The position numbers and the translations under genes are program-made. A DNA stretch of 30,553 bases, from contig DATFAS010000190.1 of assembly GCA_035254305.1 (NCBI GenBank), positions 1 through 30,553 on the forward strand. Direction: 5' to 3'. The notes beneath the pieces were generated by a model. The model saw only the letters and a list, made by a program, of their open reading frames with translations. It ran no database searches and was not told where the DNA came from. The stretch's first letter is position 1; every line of letters begins with the position of its first letter. The stretch comes from DATFAS01 sp035254305. GTDB taxonomy: Bacteria; Bacillota; Bacilli; Aneurinibacillales; RAOX-1. Below, in pieces: positions 22,889 through 30,292 of the stretch.

Positions 22889-23779
22889 CTAAATCGAATC
22901 CATCCTACCAAAGTGGCTCATCACAAACTGCTTGAACCGCATGGCTGCAGGTGACAAGAAGCGTTCCTTCACCAAAGCCATTCCTATCACACGTTGGCAC
23001 TTGGGATGACGGACATGGATATAAGCAATTTTGCTCTTGTCTAATCCCACATCAGGAAGAAGAGAAACACCCAGCCCAGCGGCGACGAGCCCGGCTGCGG
23101 TAGCAACTTCTTCTCCTTCAAAAGTAATTTTAGGATGGATTCCAACTTGTTGGAACAACCGATCTGTCGTATCACGCAGTGCATACCCCTTCTTCAAAAA
23201 GATAAATGATTCATTTGCAATTTCTTCGAGCATAATGCTTTCGGCACTAGCGAGAGGATGCTCAGGTGGTAGGATGGCAAAAAGCTCTTCACTCCAAAGT
23301 GGGATCCATTGAATTGGAATCTTTGTTTCGGTCGGTTCAGCAATCAGACAAAGATCCAGCTCTCCAGCGTTCAGATGCTCCAATAGGGAGTAACTGTGAT
23401 TTTGAGTCAGTTGAAAACGAGTCATCGGAGAGTGGACTCGGAAGGTCCCAATTAAATCAGGAATTAAGCTAGTGCCCATCGTATGCAGAAACCCCAAGGC
23501 TACCTCTCCATACTCGGGATGAACCAGATCGTTAAGCTCCTGTTTACCCATGTTAAACTCTATTAGCATGCGATTTACTCTTTTCAAAAAGAGTTGCCCA
23601 TATCGATTAAGGACAATGGTACGACCTTGACGGTTAAAGAGTGGGACTCCCAATTCTTCTTCTAGTCGAGCAATAGAACGGCTTAGGGCTGGCTGAGAAA
23701 GGGATAGGGATTCTGCTGCCTGGGTTACATGCTGTAAACGTGCTAGGGTTTGAAAGTATTCGAGCTGCTGCCACTCCAT
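22889..23779 (-). CDS. LysR-family regulator (YybE-like)
   Basis: This 296-residue LysR protein has the N-terminal winged HTH (about 1-60: LEYFQTLARLQHVTQAAESLSLSQPALSRSIARLEEELGVPLF) and a two-lobed effector-binding domain (about 90-290). It is divergently transcribed from an MFS transporter gene, as in the yybE/yybF pair of B. subtilis, and very likely controls it. A dyad in the shared intergenic region at 23837-23861 is a candidate binding site. GGAGG precedes the ATG at optimal distance. The effector is unknown. Confidence 0.92.
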   Translation of the reverse strand: MEWQQLEYFQTLARLQHVTQAAESLSLSQPALSRSIARLEEELGVPLFNRQGRTIVLNRYGQLFLKRVNRMLIEFNMGKQELNDLVHPEYGEVALGFLHTMGTSLIPDLIGTFRVHSPMTRFQLTQNHSYSLLEHLNAGELDLCLIAEPTETKIPIQWIPLWSEELFAILPPEHPLASAESIMLEEIANESFIFLKKGYALRDTTDRLFQQVGIHPKITFEGEEVATAAGLVAAGLGVSLLPDVGLDKSKIAYIHVRHPKCQRVIGMALVKERFLSPAAMRFKQFVMSHFGRMDSI

Positions 23780-23836
23780 TATGAATCCTCCGTTAAAGAA
23801 TAGTGTAGTGATTCATTACAACTGTGCATTAAAAAC

Positions 23837-23861
23837 ATGATTATAATGAATTATACATCAT
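23837..23861. promoter_or_regulatory. Candidate LysR box between the divergent genes
   Basis: The core ATAAT-GA-ATTAT (23843-23854) is a perfect dyad, flanked symmetrically by ATGA and TCAT (23837-23840 and 23858-23861). It overlaps a TATAAT (23842-23847) that could serve as a -10. Position and symmetry fit a LysR T-N11-A type site; binding is inferred. Confidence 0.45.
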
Positions 23862-23920
23862 GAATGGTGGGTGATAGTATAAGAAGTGTGAACGGAAGAA
23901 TTGAGGGAGGTTTCATCAAC

Positions 23921-25138
23921 ATGGGTTACATAAAACAAGGTACAGCTGCTTTTCATAAATCAAACGTAGCCTTCTTTGCAGCAGGATTCAACACTTTTGC
24001 GATCTTGTACAGTACACAACCTTTGCTGCCAGAGTACACCAAGGAATTTCACATATCACCAACAGTGGCCAGTTTATCACTTTCTTTGACAACTATTTCC
24101 CTAGCATTTAGTATGCTGTTCTTTGGTTCTTTATCGGAAGTATGGGGCCGTAAACCCATCATGATGATCTCTATGCTTGCAGCGTCCATTTTGTCCATTT
24201 TAACTGCATTTAGTACAACCTATGAGGCTCTGCTAGTTTTCCGGGTGATTCAGGGATTCGCTTTGGGGGGTCTCCCTTCCATCGCTATGGCTTATTTGGG
24301 AGAGGAGATGGAACCAGGTAGTCTTGGCATAGCAATGGGACTCTACATCAGTGGAAATTCTCTTGGGGCTGTATCTGGACGAATCATTTCCGGAATGCTG
24401 ACTGATCTGTTTAACTGGCACATTGCGTTAGGAACGATTAGCTTGATTAGTATTCTGGCTAGTTTCATATTTTTTGCTAACCTACCAAAGTCTCAAAATT
24501 TTCATCCTCGTTCACCCCAAATTGGTAAGCTGCTATTATCTTTAGTCAGTCATTTGAAGGACCCTGTATTACTAACTTTGTATGCCATTGGGTTTCTGAT
24601 CCTTGGCAGTAACGTCGCCCTATTTAATTATGTGGGGTATGTTCTAACTGCTCCACCGTACTCACTCAGTCAGACACTAGTGGGCTGGATCTTCATTGTA
24701 TATCTTGTGGGGATGTTTAGTTCCGTGTGGGTGGCGAAGATGGCCGGTAAATATGGGAAACAAAAGGTTCTTACACTATCTCTATTCATTACATTGACAG
24801 GGGTTTGCCTAACTTTGGATTCCAATCTATGGCTAAAGATAGTAGGATTACCGATTATGACGTTCGGGTTCTTCGGAAGTCATTCTATCGCAAGTGGTTG
24901 GGTGGGATATCGCGCCCTTCACGATAAGGCTCAGGCCTCTTCACTCTATCTATTCTTTTATTATGCGGGTTCTAGTATAGGTGGAACAACAGCTGGAGTG
25001 TTTTGGTCTGCATTTGGGTGGAAAGGGGTTATTGGTATGATTGCTGGTTTTCTATTGACAGCCATTGTATTTGCGTCATTGCTAGCAAAAGTGTTTCCTT
25101 TTGACAATATTCAGACCCAGCATTCAGCGGCAAAATAA
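23921..25138 (+). CDS. MFS transporter (YybF/YnfM-like)
   Basis: This 405-residue protein has 12 predicted membrane segments. It shows FAAGFNTFAILYSTQPLLPEYTKEFHISPT near the start, GSLSEVWGRKPIMMISM after helix 2 and RVIQGFALGGLPSIAMAYLGEE near residue 105, typical of the YnfM/YybF drug-efflux-like branch of the MFS. I chose the ATG at 23921, behind GAGGGAGG at 23903-23910, over the upstream in-frame ATG at 23864, which lies almost on the candidate LysR site and lacks a ribosome binding site. The substrate is unknown; export of a small toxic or metabolic compound under LysR control is inferred. Confidence 0.88.
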   Translation: MGYIKQGTAAFHKSNVAFFAAGFNTFAILYSTQPLLPEYTKEFHISPTVASLSLSLTTISLAFSMLFFGSLSEVWGRKPIMMISMLAASILSILTAFSTTYEALLVFRVIQGFALGGLPSIAMAYLGEEMEPGSLGIAMGLYISGNSLGAVSGRIISGMLTDLFNWHIALGTISLISILASFIFFANLPKSQNFHPRSPQIGKLLLSLVSHLKDPVLLTLYAIGFLILGSNVALFNYVGYVLTAPPYSLSQTLVGWIFIVYLVGMFSSVWVAKMAGKYGKQKVLTLSLFITLTGVCLTLDSNLWLKIVGLPIMTFGFFGSHSIASGWVGYRALHDKAQASSLYLFFYYAGSSIGGTTAGVFWSAFGWKGVIGMIAGFLLTAIVFASLLAKVFPFDNIQTQHSAAK

Positions 25139-25176
25139 ATGTAAGAGGTTGTCTGTTAGGACAACCTCTTACATTT
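25137..25176. terminator. Bidirectional terminator between MFS and AGCS genes
   Basis: A 17-bp perfect stem (25137-25153 with 25160-25176, core GTAAGAGGTTGTC) encloses the loop TGTTAG. A and T runs on either side allow it to serve both convergent genes. Confidence 0.92.
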
Positions 25177-25201
25177 ATTATACCTTATTTTTTCAAACCA
25201 A

Positions 25202-26575
25202 CTAGCTTGCTATATCTTGATCTAACATTTCTGATCTACCTACTTTTAGGAAACGGTTTGTTTCAGCGACAATGACACCGCTTAGACCGACGAGACCAAT
25301 CAAGTTAGGAATGGCCATCAGTCCATTAGCAATATCGGCAAATGTCCAGACCATATCAAGCTTTGAAATAGCTCCAAAAGCAACAACAGTAACAAAAATA
25401 TACCGATAGTAGCGAACAGAAGCTCTGCCAAACAGATACTCTGCGCATTTCTCTCCATAGTATGACCAACCTAGCATGGTAGAAAAAGCAAATAACATGA
25501 TGGCAATCCCTAGAATCGTACTCCCTGTACTACCAAACACGGATTGGAAAGCAAGTGTGGTTGCTTCTACACCTGTTTTTCCCGTCTTCCATGCACCGGT
25601 TGTAATCAGTACCAAGCCCGTAATCGTACAGACTATAAATGTATCAAGGAATGTTCCTGTCATAGAAACGAGAGCCTGTTTAGCAGGTGTATTGGTCTTT
25701 GCCGCAGCCGCAGCGATTGGTGCACTTCCGAGTCCGGCTTCATTGGCAAACACACCACGTGCTACACCGATTTGTACAGCTGCTGCAACGCCAACTCCAG
25801 CAAAGCCACCTACAGCTGCGGTGCCATGAAATGCACCAGCAAAGATAAGGGAGAAGGCCGTAGGGATTTGATCTATGTGGTAAAAAATAATAATCAGACC
25901 TGCAATAATATAGAAGAAAGCTTTCACCGGAACGAAATAGCCCGTTACCTTCCCGATCTTTTTTACTCCTCCAAGTATAACAATCCCCACAAAAATCGCC
26001 ATCAGGATCCCACTCCACACAGGAGGAATAGAAAAGTTGATTTTCAGAGCTTCAGCGACTGAATTGGACTGTACCATATTTCCAATCCCAAAGGAGGCGG
26101 TCGTGCCAAAGATAGCAAATAATACAGCCAGCCATTTTTTGCGAAGGCCGTATTCTAGATAATACATGGGACCACCGGAATATTCTCCGTTCGGGCCTTT
26201 GATTCGATATTTTACGGCAAGTATAGCCTCAGAATATTTTGTAGCCATGCCGAATAAAGCCGTCATCCACATCCAAAAGACTGCACCAGGCCCACCGATG
26301 GACACAGCAGTAGCAACTCCAGCGATGTTTCCTGTCCCAATCGTAGCGGCCATTGCAGTCATCAGCGCTTGAAAGTGACTGATGTCACCAGCAGAGGATT
26401 TGTCCTGAGATTTTCCAAACGCTAATTTGTGGGCATACCAGAGTTTGCTGAACTGCAGACCACGCAGGCGTACAGTTAGGAGAATTCCGGTTCCTACAAG
26501 TAGGATTAAAGTGGGAAGCCCCCATACATAATGATTAATTAATTCTAATACTTGATTCACTTTCTCCATCTCCAT
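25202..26575 (-). CDS. Sodium:alanine/glycine symporter (AGCS family)
   Basis: This 457-residue membrane protein has about 10-11 segments and the AGCS hallmarks: FQALMTAMAATIGTGNIAGVATA near residue 68, GGPGAVFWMWMTALFGMATKYSEA, EYSGGPMYYLE near 130, and GVARGVFANEAGLGSAPIAAAAAKT near 275. It takes up alanine or glycine with Na+. A tandem glycine riboswitch lies in its leader, so glycine is a likely substrate or signal. The ATG at 26575 has only a weak site before it; a second ATG two codons later is possible, so the exact start is uncertain. It is monocistronic, ending at the shared bidirectional terminator. Confidence 0.94.
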   Translation of the reverse strand: MEMEKVNQVLELINHYVWGLPTLILLVGTGILLTVRLRGLQFSKLWYAHKLAFGKSQDKSSAGDISHFQALMTAMAATIGTGNIAGVATAVSIGGPGAVFWMWMTALFGMATKYSEAILAVKYRIKGPNGEYSGGPMYYLEYGLRKKWLAVLFAIFGTTASFGIGNMVQSNSVAEALKINFSIPPVWSGILMAIFVGIVILGGVKKIGKVTGYFVPVKAFFYIIAGLIIIFYHIDQIPTAFSLIFAGAFHGTAAVGGFAGVGVAAAVQIGVARGVFANEAGLGSAPIAAAAAKTNTPAKQALVSMTGTFLDTFIVCTITGLVLITTGAWKTGKTGVEATTLAFQSVFGSTGSTILGIAIMLFAFSTMLGWSYYGEKCAEYLFGRASVRYYRYIFVTVVAFGAISKLDMVWTFADIANGLMAIPNLIGLVGLSGVIVAETNRFLKVGRSEMLDQDIAS

Positions 26576-26592
26576 TCTTCAAATAGGAAAAA

Positions 26593-26621
26593 TAAAAACC
26601 ATTTCATAGAAATGAAATGGT
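26593..26621 (-). terminator. Leader terminator directly upstream of the AGCS gene
   Basis: On the minus strand ACCATTTCAT-TTCT-ATGAAATGGT forms a perfect 10-bp hairpin followed by TTTTTATTTTT, a textbook intrinsic terminator placed between the riboswitch and the start codon. It is the likely expression platform or part of it. Confidence 0.85.
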
Positions 26622-26643
26622 CTCTGGAGATACAAGGATAGAA

Positions 26644-26670
26644 AAATAAACCGATGTGGGGTCGGTTTTT
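26644..26670 (-). terminator. Second hairpin downstream of glycine aptamer II
   Basis: On the minus strand AAACCGA and TCGGTTT pair around a short loop and are followed by ATTTTTC. It lies between aptamer II and the stronger terminator, so two tandem termination points seem to exist in this leader. Confidence 0.55.
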
Positions 26671-26681
26671 CCTGTCGCTTG

Positions 26682-26887
26682 TCTCTGTCCTTTTACCTGA
26701 GAGATTATCCACAATCAAGTGGATTTGCTCCTTCGGTGCTCTCTTCCGTAATCAATGGTTCACGGGGGAGTCTCTCCAGAGATTCGTCCCCATACAGTTC
26801 TACTTATTACTAAAGACCTGAGAGTTTCAAAGTTGTCCAATCAACTTCTTGCCCCATCGGTAGATCGATTGATCTTCTCCTGTATGG
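26682..26887 (-). ncRNA. Tandem glycine riboswitch (gcvT type)
   Basis: Two glycine aptamers lie in series on the minus strand. Aptamer I (26887 to 26790) is closed by P1 helix CCATACAG/CTGTATGG and carries GGAGA and CTCAGG core elements. Aptamer II (26782 to 26682) is closed by TCTCTG/CAGAGA and has GGAGAG, CACCGAAGGAGCAAA and CTCAGGTAAAAGGACAGAG-type core sequence, which is highly characteristic. A short linker joins them, allowing the known tandem contact. Downstream are two hairpins with T-runs and the symporter gene. Whether glycine turns expression on or off cannot be decided by eye. For transporters an off switch would make physiological sense. Confidence 0.95.
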
Positions 26888-26919
26888 TTCATCCGAATGC
26901 TATTTAGTTAACAGAAGGT

Positions 26920-26948
26920 ATTATAAAGTTTGCAAGCAAAATAATCAA
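26920..26948 (-). promoter_or_regulatory. Sigma-A promoter of the riboswitch-AGCS transcript
   Basis: On the minus strand TTGATT (26948-26943) and TATAAT (26925-26920) are separated by exactly 17 bp. Transcription would begin about 25 bp before aptamer I. Confidence 0.75.
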
Positions 26949-27440
26949 TAGATAGAAAATATAAGTATCCTTCGATACTAGTTGGAAGAATTATCTCAAT
27001 GTAACTGTTTTATGAGTTAGCCTGACTATATGTGAAATGTAATTTAGTAAAAAACTGGATGTACTCGTTGCGATTACAACAATTGTTTTTTTTGATCTAT
27101 TTTGATAGTATGAATACCGTTAGTAATGGCTGAAGTTAATTTGAAAGCACTAAATCAAGGTAGGGTTTAGTAAAAAGAGGGAAGCATAGTATAGGGAGTA
27201 ACATTTGGTTGGTAAAATTCATTAAATATTTGTTTTTATTTTATGGTATCGTGTGATATAATGCATAGAAAAAAATCTAGCACTTAAACAAAGGTTCCCA
27301 AATAGATTAAGAGAGATCTTAGTCTTTAAATAAATGGTTCAAAAAGCGGATCCATATTTGACATAGCTATACTATGGCTAATTCGGATCTTTCATGTTGA
27401 AGTAGCTGTGATTTAATCTAGAGATGGAGTTGGTCTGGTG
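26949..27440 (+). promoter_or_regulatory. A/T-rich gap with a putative promoter and long leader of the FAH gene
   Basis: No gene is seen in this 490-bp stretch. A TATAAT at 27257-27262 without a good -35 could start a leader of about 170 nt before the FAH-family gene. The leader contains several small inverted repeats: TTAAGA-GAGA-TCTTAG around 27307, and CATAG-CTATA-CTATG (27362-27376) set between GGATCC and GGATC (27349-27390). They do not match a T-box or any riboswitch I know. Confidence 0.35.
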
Positions 27441-28238
27441 ATGAAGGTACTGCAAAAAACGCAAAAGATTGTTCGTTATCAGAATCATGACGGTAAAATA
27501 TATTACGGAATTGTTGAAAATGATAAAATTTCACAATTATCCAGTGATTTTACTGAAGTTCTAAACAATGAACTAAAATATGATGGCGTAAGAGTTAACT
27601 ATAGTGATGTGAAAATTTTAGAGCCGGTAGTACCCTCAAAAGTGGTGAATTTTGGCTGGACATACGCTGGACATGCAAAGGAAACAGGTGGAACAGCCAA
27701 TCTCAAAGAACCGTTTCTGTTCTTAAAACCAACATCTTCCTTGATTCCAGATGGAGGAGAAATTATTCTTCCTTCAACTGAATTAACCCAGCAGGTGGAA
27801 TTAGAGGGAGAAGTAGCAATCGTTATTGGGAAACGGGGTAAAAATATAAAAGAAGAAGACGCATTGGATTACGTTTTTGGCTGTACTGTATTTAATGATG
27901 TGACTGCTAGAGATCTTACAAAAACGGATCCCCAGTTTACACGCGGTAAAGGTTTTGATACTTTTGGGCCATTGGGTCCATGGATTGTGACCGGTATTGA
28001 TCCAACGAATTTACGAATCGTAACAACTCTAAACGGTAAAGTTGTACAAGATGGTAATACGAATCAAATGTCACTTTCCATTCCTTTCTTGATTAGTTGG
28101 ATTTCACAAGTTATGACACTAGAGCCAGGCGATGTTTTGGCTACTGGTTCACCTTCTGGTAGTTGTCCGATGAAGTCAGGAGATGTTGTGACAGTGGAAG
28201 TAGAGGAAATCGGTAAACTATGTAATTATGTAAAATAG
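27441..28238 (+). CDS. Fumarylacetoacetate hydrolase (FAH) family protein
   Basis: This 265-residue protein has a short N-terminal cap (about 1-60) and a C-terminal FAH domain (about 65-265). Metal-binding acidic residues are in the VELEGEVAIVIG segment, and the motif FNDVTARDLTKTDPQFTRGKGFDTFGPLGPWIV and the ending EPGDVLATGSPSG are typical. Relatives hydrolyse or decarboxylate acylpyruvates, oxaloacetate, or keto acids such as 2-hydroxyhepta-2,4-diene-1,7-dioate. The common CVGLNY start of the domain is here VVNFGWTYAGHAKE. The exact substrate is unknown; a link to sugar-acid breakdown is possible but there is no operon link. Start: ATG at 27441 or the GTG just before, both after GGAG. Confidence 0.85.
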   Translation: MKVLQKTQKIVRYQNHDGKIYYGIVENDKISQLSSDFTEVLNNELKYDGVRVNYSDVKILEPVVPSKVVNFGWTYAGHAKETGGTANLKEPFLFLKPTSSLIPDGGEIILPSTELTQQVELEGEVAIVIGKRGKNIKEEDALDYVFGCTVFNDVTARDLTKTDPQFTRGKGFDTFGPLGPWIVTGIDPTNLRIVTTLNGKVVQDGNTNQMSLSIPFLISWISQVMTLEPGDVLATGSPSGSCPMKSGDVVTVEVEEIGKLCNYVK

Positions 28239-28257
28239 TAGATAAATCAAGTGTTGA

Positions 28258-28300
28258 AACCCTATCCTAATAAACTTGGGAATAGGGTTCATTTTTTTAT
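28258..28300. terminator. Terminator after the FAH-family gene
   Basis: AACCCTAT (28258-28265) pairs with ATAGGGTT (28282-28289), followed by CATTTTTTT. The hairpin overlaps the stop codon region of the convergent minus-strand gene at 28289 and may serve both directions. Confidence 0.85.
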
Positions 28301-28765
28301 GCTATCTCTAAATGGGGTGCTATATCCTATTGCTTTATTTTCTTTTAAGATAAATTCAACTCCCTTAACTTGCTCTTTTTCACATTCAACAATCAAGATA
28401 ATGAGAGGAAGTGTTTTCCTTTCCGGTCTATTGCCGTTTTTGATGAATTTAATAATAAGCATGTCCCATAAAAATCCAATCAAAAAGCCAAAGCCAGCAG
28501 CTATTAGTCCCCAAATAATTGGTCCCCAGTCTAATTTAAACCCGATACTTGTTCCCACAACACCAAGCGCAGTGGCATATGCCATTGCTTTATCAATAAA
28601 AGAGAACCCATCCGAATCATGAATGGAATCAAAGACATTTAAACGATCATCGGATTCATCAATCGGAACAACAAAAATGTTTGCTTTATAAACTCCCTCT
28701 TGTTCTAATTTAGTAATCGCCAACTCAATGGAAAGAGAATGTTCAAATATAGAAAAGACTTGCAT
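28289..28765 (-). CDS. Hypothetical membrane protein with glycine-rich hydrophobic centre
   Basis: I do not recognise a named family with certainty. The 158-residue product has a soluble N-terminal alpha/beta stretch (about 1-60, MQVFSIFEHSLSIELAITKL...ANIFVVPID), a glycine-rich hydrophobic hairpin (about 65-110, with GVVGTSIGF and GLIAAGFGFLIGFLWDML), a basic stretch, then a second alpha/beta part (118-150, LIILIVECEKEQVKGVEFILKE). The layout resembles small stress-type membrane proteins of the general-stress 17M kind, but that is weak. Its start lies 4 bp after the stop of the 260-residue gene, so the two form an operon and may work together in the membrane. Confidence 0.65.
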   Translation of the reverse strand: MQVFSIFEHSLSIELAITKLEQEGVYKANIFVVPIDESDDRLNVFDSIHDSDGFSFIDKAMAYATALGVVGTSIGFKLDWGPIIWGLIAAGFGFLIGFLWDMLIIKFIKNGNRPERKTLPLIILIVECEKEQVKGVEFILKENKAIGYSTPFRDSIKK

Positions 28766-28769
28766 TTAG

Positions 28770-29552
28770 TTATCTCCCATCAAATTTAACTTTGAATTGA
28801 GGATGTTGATATGCTCTTTTAAGATATCCACGCTGCTCTCTAATGTAAAGCTTATTATTTTCTACTGTATTGATGTAAGCATCATAGGCTGCAAAGCCAT
28901 AAATTGAAGGTAAAAATAACAGCCATTGTTTATCAAATATTTCAGTAGCTTGATGAAGTTCACTCATGAAGATGAGATTTAACCCCTCGGCAAAATGAGA
29001 AAAATAAGAGATAACGATCATCCAGATAAGAACAAAGAAAGAAGCAATAATTCGGTGGATATAGAGTTGTCCCATTCCCGGCATGAGAAACGACCACAAA
29101 AATGCCATAAGGGGTTTGCGCTTGTCCAAATAATTGATTTCTAAAGTCCCAATAATAAATGAATTAAAACGGTGGTTTTCCCGTATGGCTAAAAGTGTAA
29201 TTTTATTCATATCAACAGCCGTTCGATAACTATCCCAAATAGCAAAAAAATAAGTTGGAAGATAAAGCATGAGCCATCTGGTATCCAAAGCTCCTTTGGC
29301 TTTCTCAAATTCTCCGATAAAAGAATAAACTATAGCTAAATTGAGATGAGAATTCAAATTAATAACCATTTCCCAAATGAACAATAGGATACCCCTTAAA
29401 TATTTTGACAATAAAAGATGCCCAAATCCGGGGAAAGCTATTGACCACCAAGCAATGATATAGGGGTTCCGTAAATGAACTTGCGTTGTACCTAGTTGGC
29501 TTACATGTGCTATATATCTTCTAGAAGTATTATCATTCGTGTAATTCTTCAT
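28770..29552 (-). CDS. Hypothetical membrane protein made of two tandem modules
   Basis: The 260-residue protein is an internal duplication. Residues 29-117 and 146-234 align at a constant offset of 117 with shared landmarks: F/M-PG-F/M-G (41-44 and 158-161), IW-x-x-VI (59-64 and 176-181), D-x-x-W (90-93 and 207-210), LP (98-99 and 214-215), D-x-Y (107-109 and 224-226) and NK (116-117 and 233-234). Each module has two or three hydrophobic helices. The PGxGxLY-like motif recalls TM2-domain proteins. Function is unknown. It is the first gene of a two-gene operon with the 158-residue protein. GGAG lies 11 bp before the ATG. Confidence 0.7.
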   Translation of the reverse strand: MKNYTNDNTSRRYIAHVSQLGTTQVHLRNPYIIAWWSIAFPGFGHLLLSKYLRGILLFIWEMVINLNSHLNLAIVYSFIGEFEKAKGALDTRWLMLYLPTYFFAIWDSYRTAVDMNKITLLAIRENHRFNSFIIGTLEINYLDKRKPLMAFLWSFLMPGMGQLYIHRIIASFFVLIWMIVISYFSHFAEGLNLIFMSELHQATEIFDKQWLLFLPSIYGFAAYDAYINTVENNKLYIREQRGYLKRAYQHPQFKVKFDGR

Positions 29553-29711
29553 GAATTCTAGACTCCAGGTTTGTTTATATATATGTTATATTTTGTAAAA
29601 GTACGAAAAAATATCAGTGATGATTGGAATCATAGATTATGTAGGATATATTCATGATTTAGTCGCACATGAGATAAGAATAGAAAGAAATTTTTCTGAA
29701 TGCGAAATTCG

Positions 29712-29737
29712 AAGGAGCTGTTTATAAGCAGCTCCTT
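29712..29737. terminator. Hairpin downstream of the hemerythrin gene
   Basis: AAGGAGCTG and CAGCTCCTT form a perfect 9-bp stem with an 8-nt loop. T-runs are short on either side, so termination strength is uncertain. It lies just beyond the stop of the minus-strand gene at 29747. Confidence 0.55.
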
Positions 29738-29746
29738 TCGTTTGTA

Positions 29747-30256
29747 CTATGGTTCCTGAAATCGTTGTTCCAGCTCGTTCTTCTCGTCAATCGATAGAAT
29801 TGTTTCCGCAAGCGGAAACAGCATTTTCTCTTCCTTAGCAAAGTGTTGTGTTAAGGTAGCATAAGCTTGCTCAGCGTATACCGAAATTGCTTTCGCATCA
29901 TTTTCATCAATGGTGGGCCCCGCTTGATCGGCTTCAGTTAGAAAATCTCGCAGATGCTTCTCTGCCTTCTCATGTTCAAATTCCATCCCTTCGATCGTTC
30001 TATCATCTTTCCCGAGTCGGCGGGACATTATGGGAAACAATCCTTCTTCCTCTCGTTTGGAATGTGTATTCAGAGCATTAGTAAAAGACGAAATCCGATC
30101 ATATAATTTGGCAAACAGTTGACCAACAGCTGGACCAGAATCAAATTCAATCTCTTCAGCGATCTCATAGAAAAGATCCATTTCTACCCTCAGCGCTACA
30201 TGCTCATCCTTTAATTGTTGCAGCGGAGTACAAAGCACAACATCTGAAGCTTCCAA
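29747..30256 (-). CDS. Hemerythrin-domain protein
   Basis: With a TTG start at 30256 the protein has 169 residues. It is a helical bundle with the spaced metal ligands of hemerythrin HHE domains: His19 (LKDEHVALR), His65 (NTHSKREEE) with a nearby Glu, His95 and His101 (FEHEKAEKHL) and His138 with Glu142 or Glu143 (TQHFAKEEKMLFP). A di-iron site binding O2, NO or used in iron-sulfur repair is likely. The TTG is favoured because GAGGAGGG lies about 8 bp before it; an ATG at 30292 gives 12 more residues but has no clear ribosome binding site. The gene is monocistronic. Confidence 0.88.
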   Translation of the reverse strand: MEASDVVLCTPLQQLKDEHVALRVEMDLFYEIAEEIEFDSGPAVGQLFAKLYDRISSFTNALNTHSKREEEGLFPIMSRRLGKDDRTIEGMEFEHEKAEKHLRDFLTEADQAGPTIDENDAKAISVYAEQAYATLTQHFAKEEKMLFPLAETILSIDEKNELEQRFQEP

Positions 30257-30292
30257 CGTCAAATCCCTCCTCAATCTTCCTTCACCATGCAT

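Noticed and set aside
23864..23920. N-terminal extension of the YybF-like transporter from the ATG at 23864
   Set aside because: No ribosome binding site, overlaps the intergenic operator region, and the 405-residue version fits the family length.
25544..26062. 172-codon plus-strand open frame opposite the AGCS gene
   Set aside because: Antisense shadow of a well-conserved symporter; Cys/Ser-rich composition is typical of antisense frames.
27141..27156. cre-like sequence TGAAAGCACTAAATCA
   Set aside because: Only the left arm matches and it is over 100 bp from the likely promoter.
27269..27440. T-box or known riboswitch in the FAH leader
   Set aside because: No T-box core sequence and no terminator/antiterminator pair before the gene.
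28251..28622. 123-codon plus-strand open frame after the FAH gene
   Set aside because: It starts before and runs through a terminator hairpin and is antisense to the 158-residue membrane protein; no ribosome binding site.
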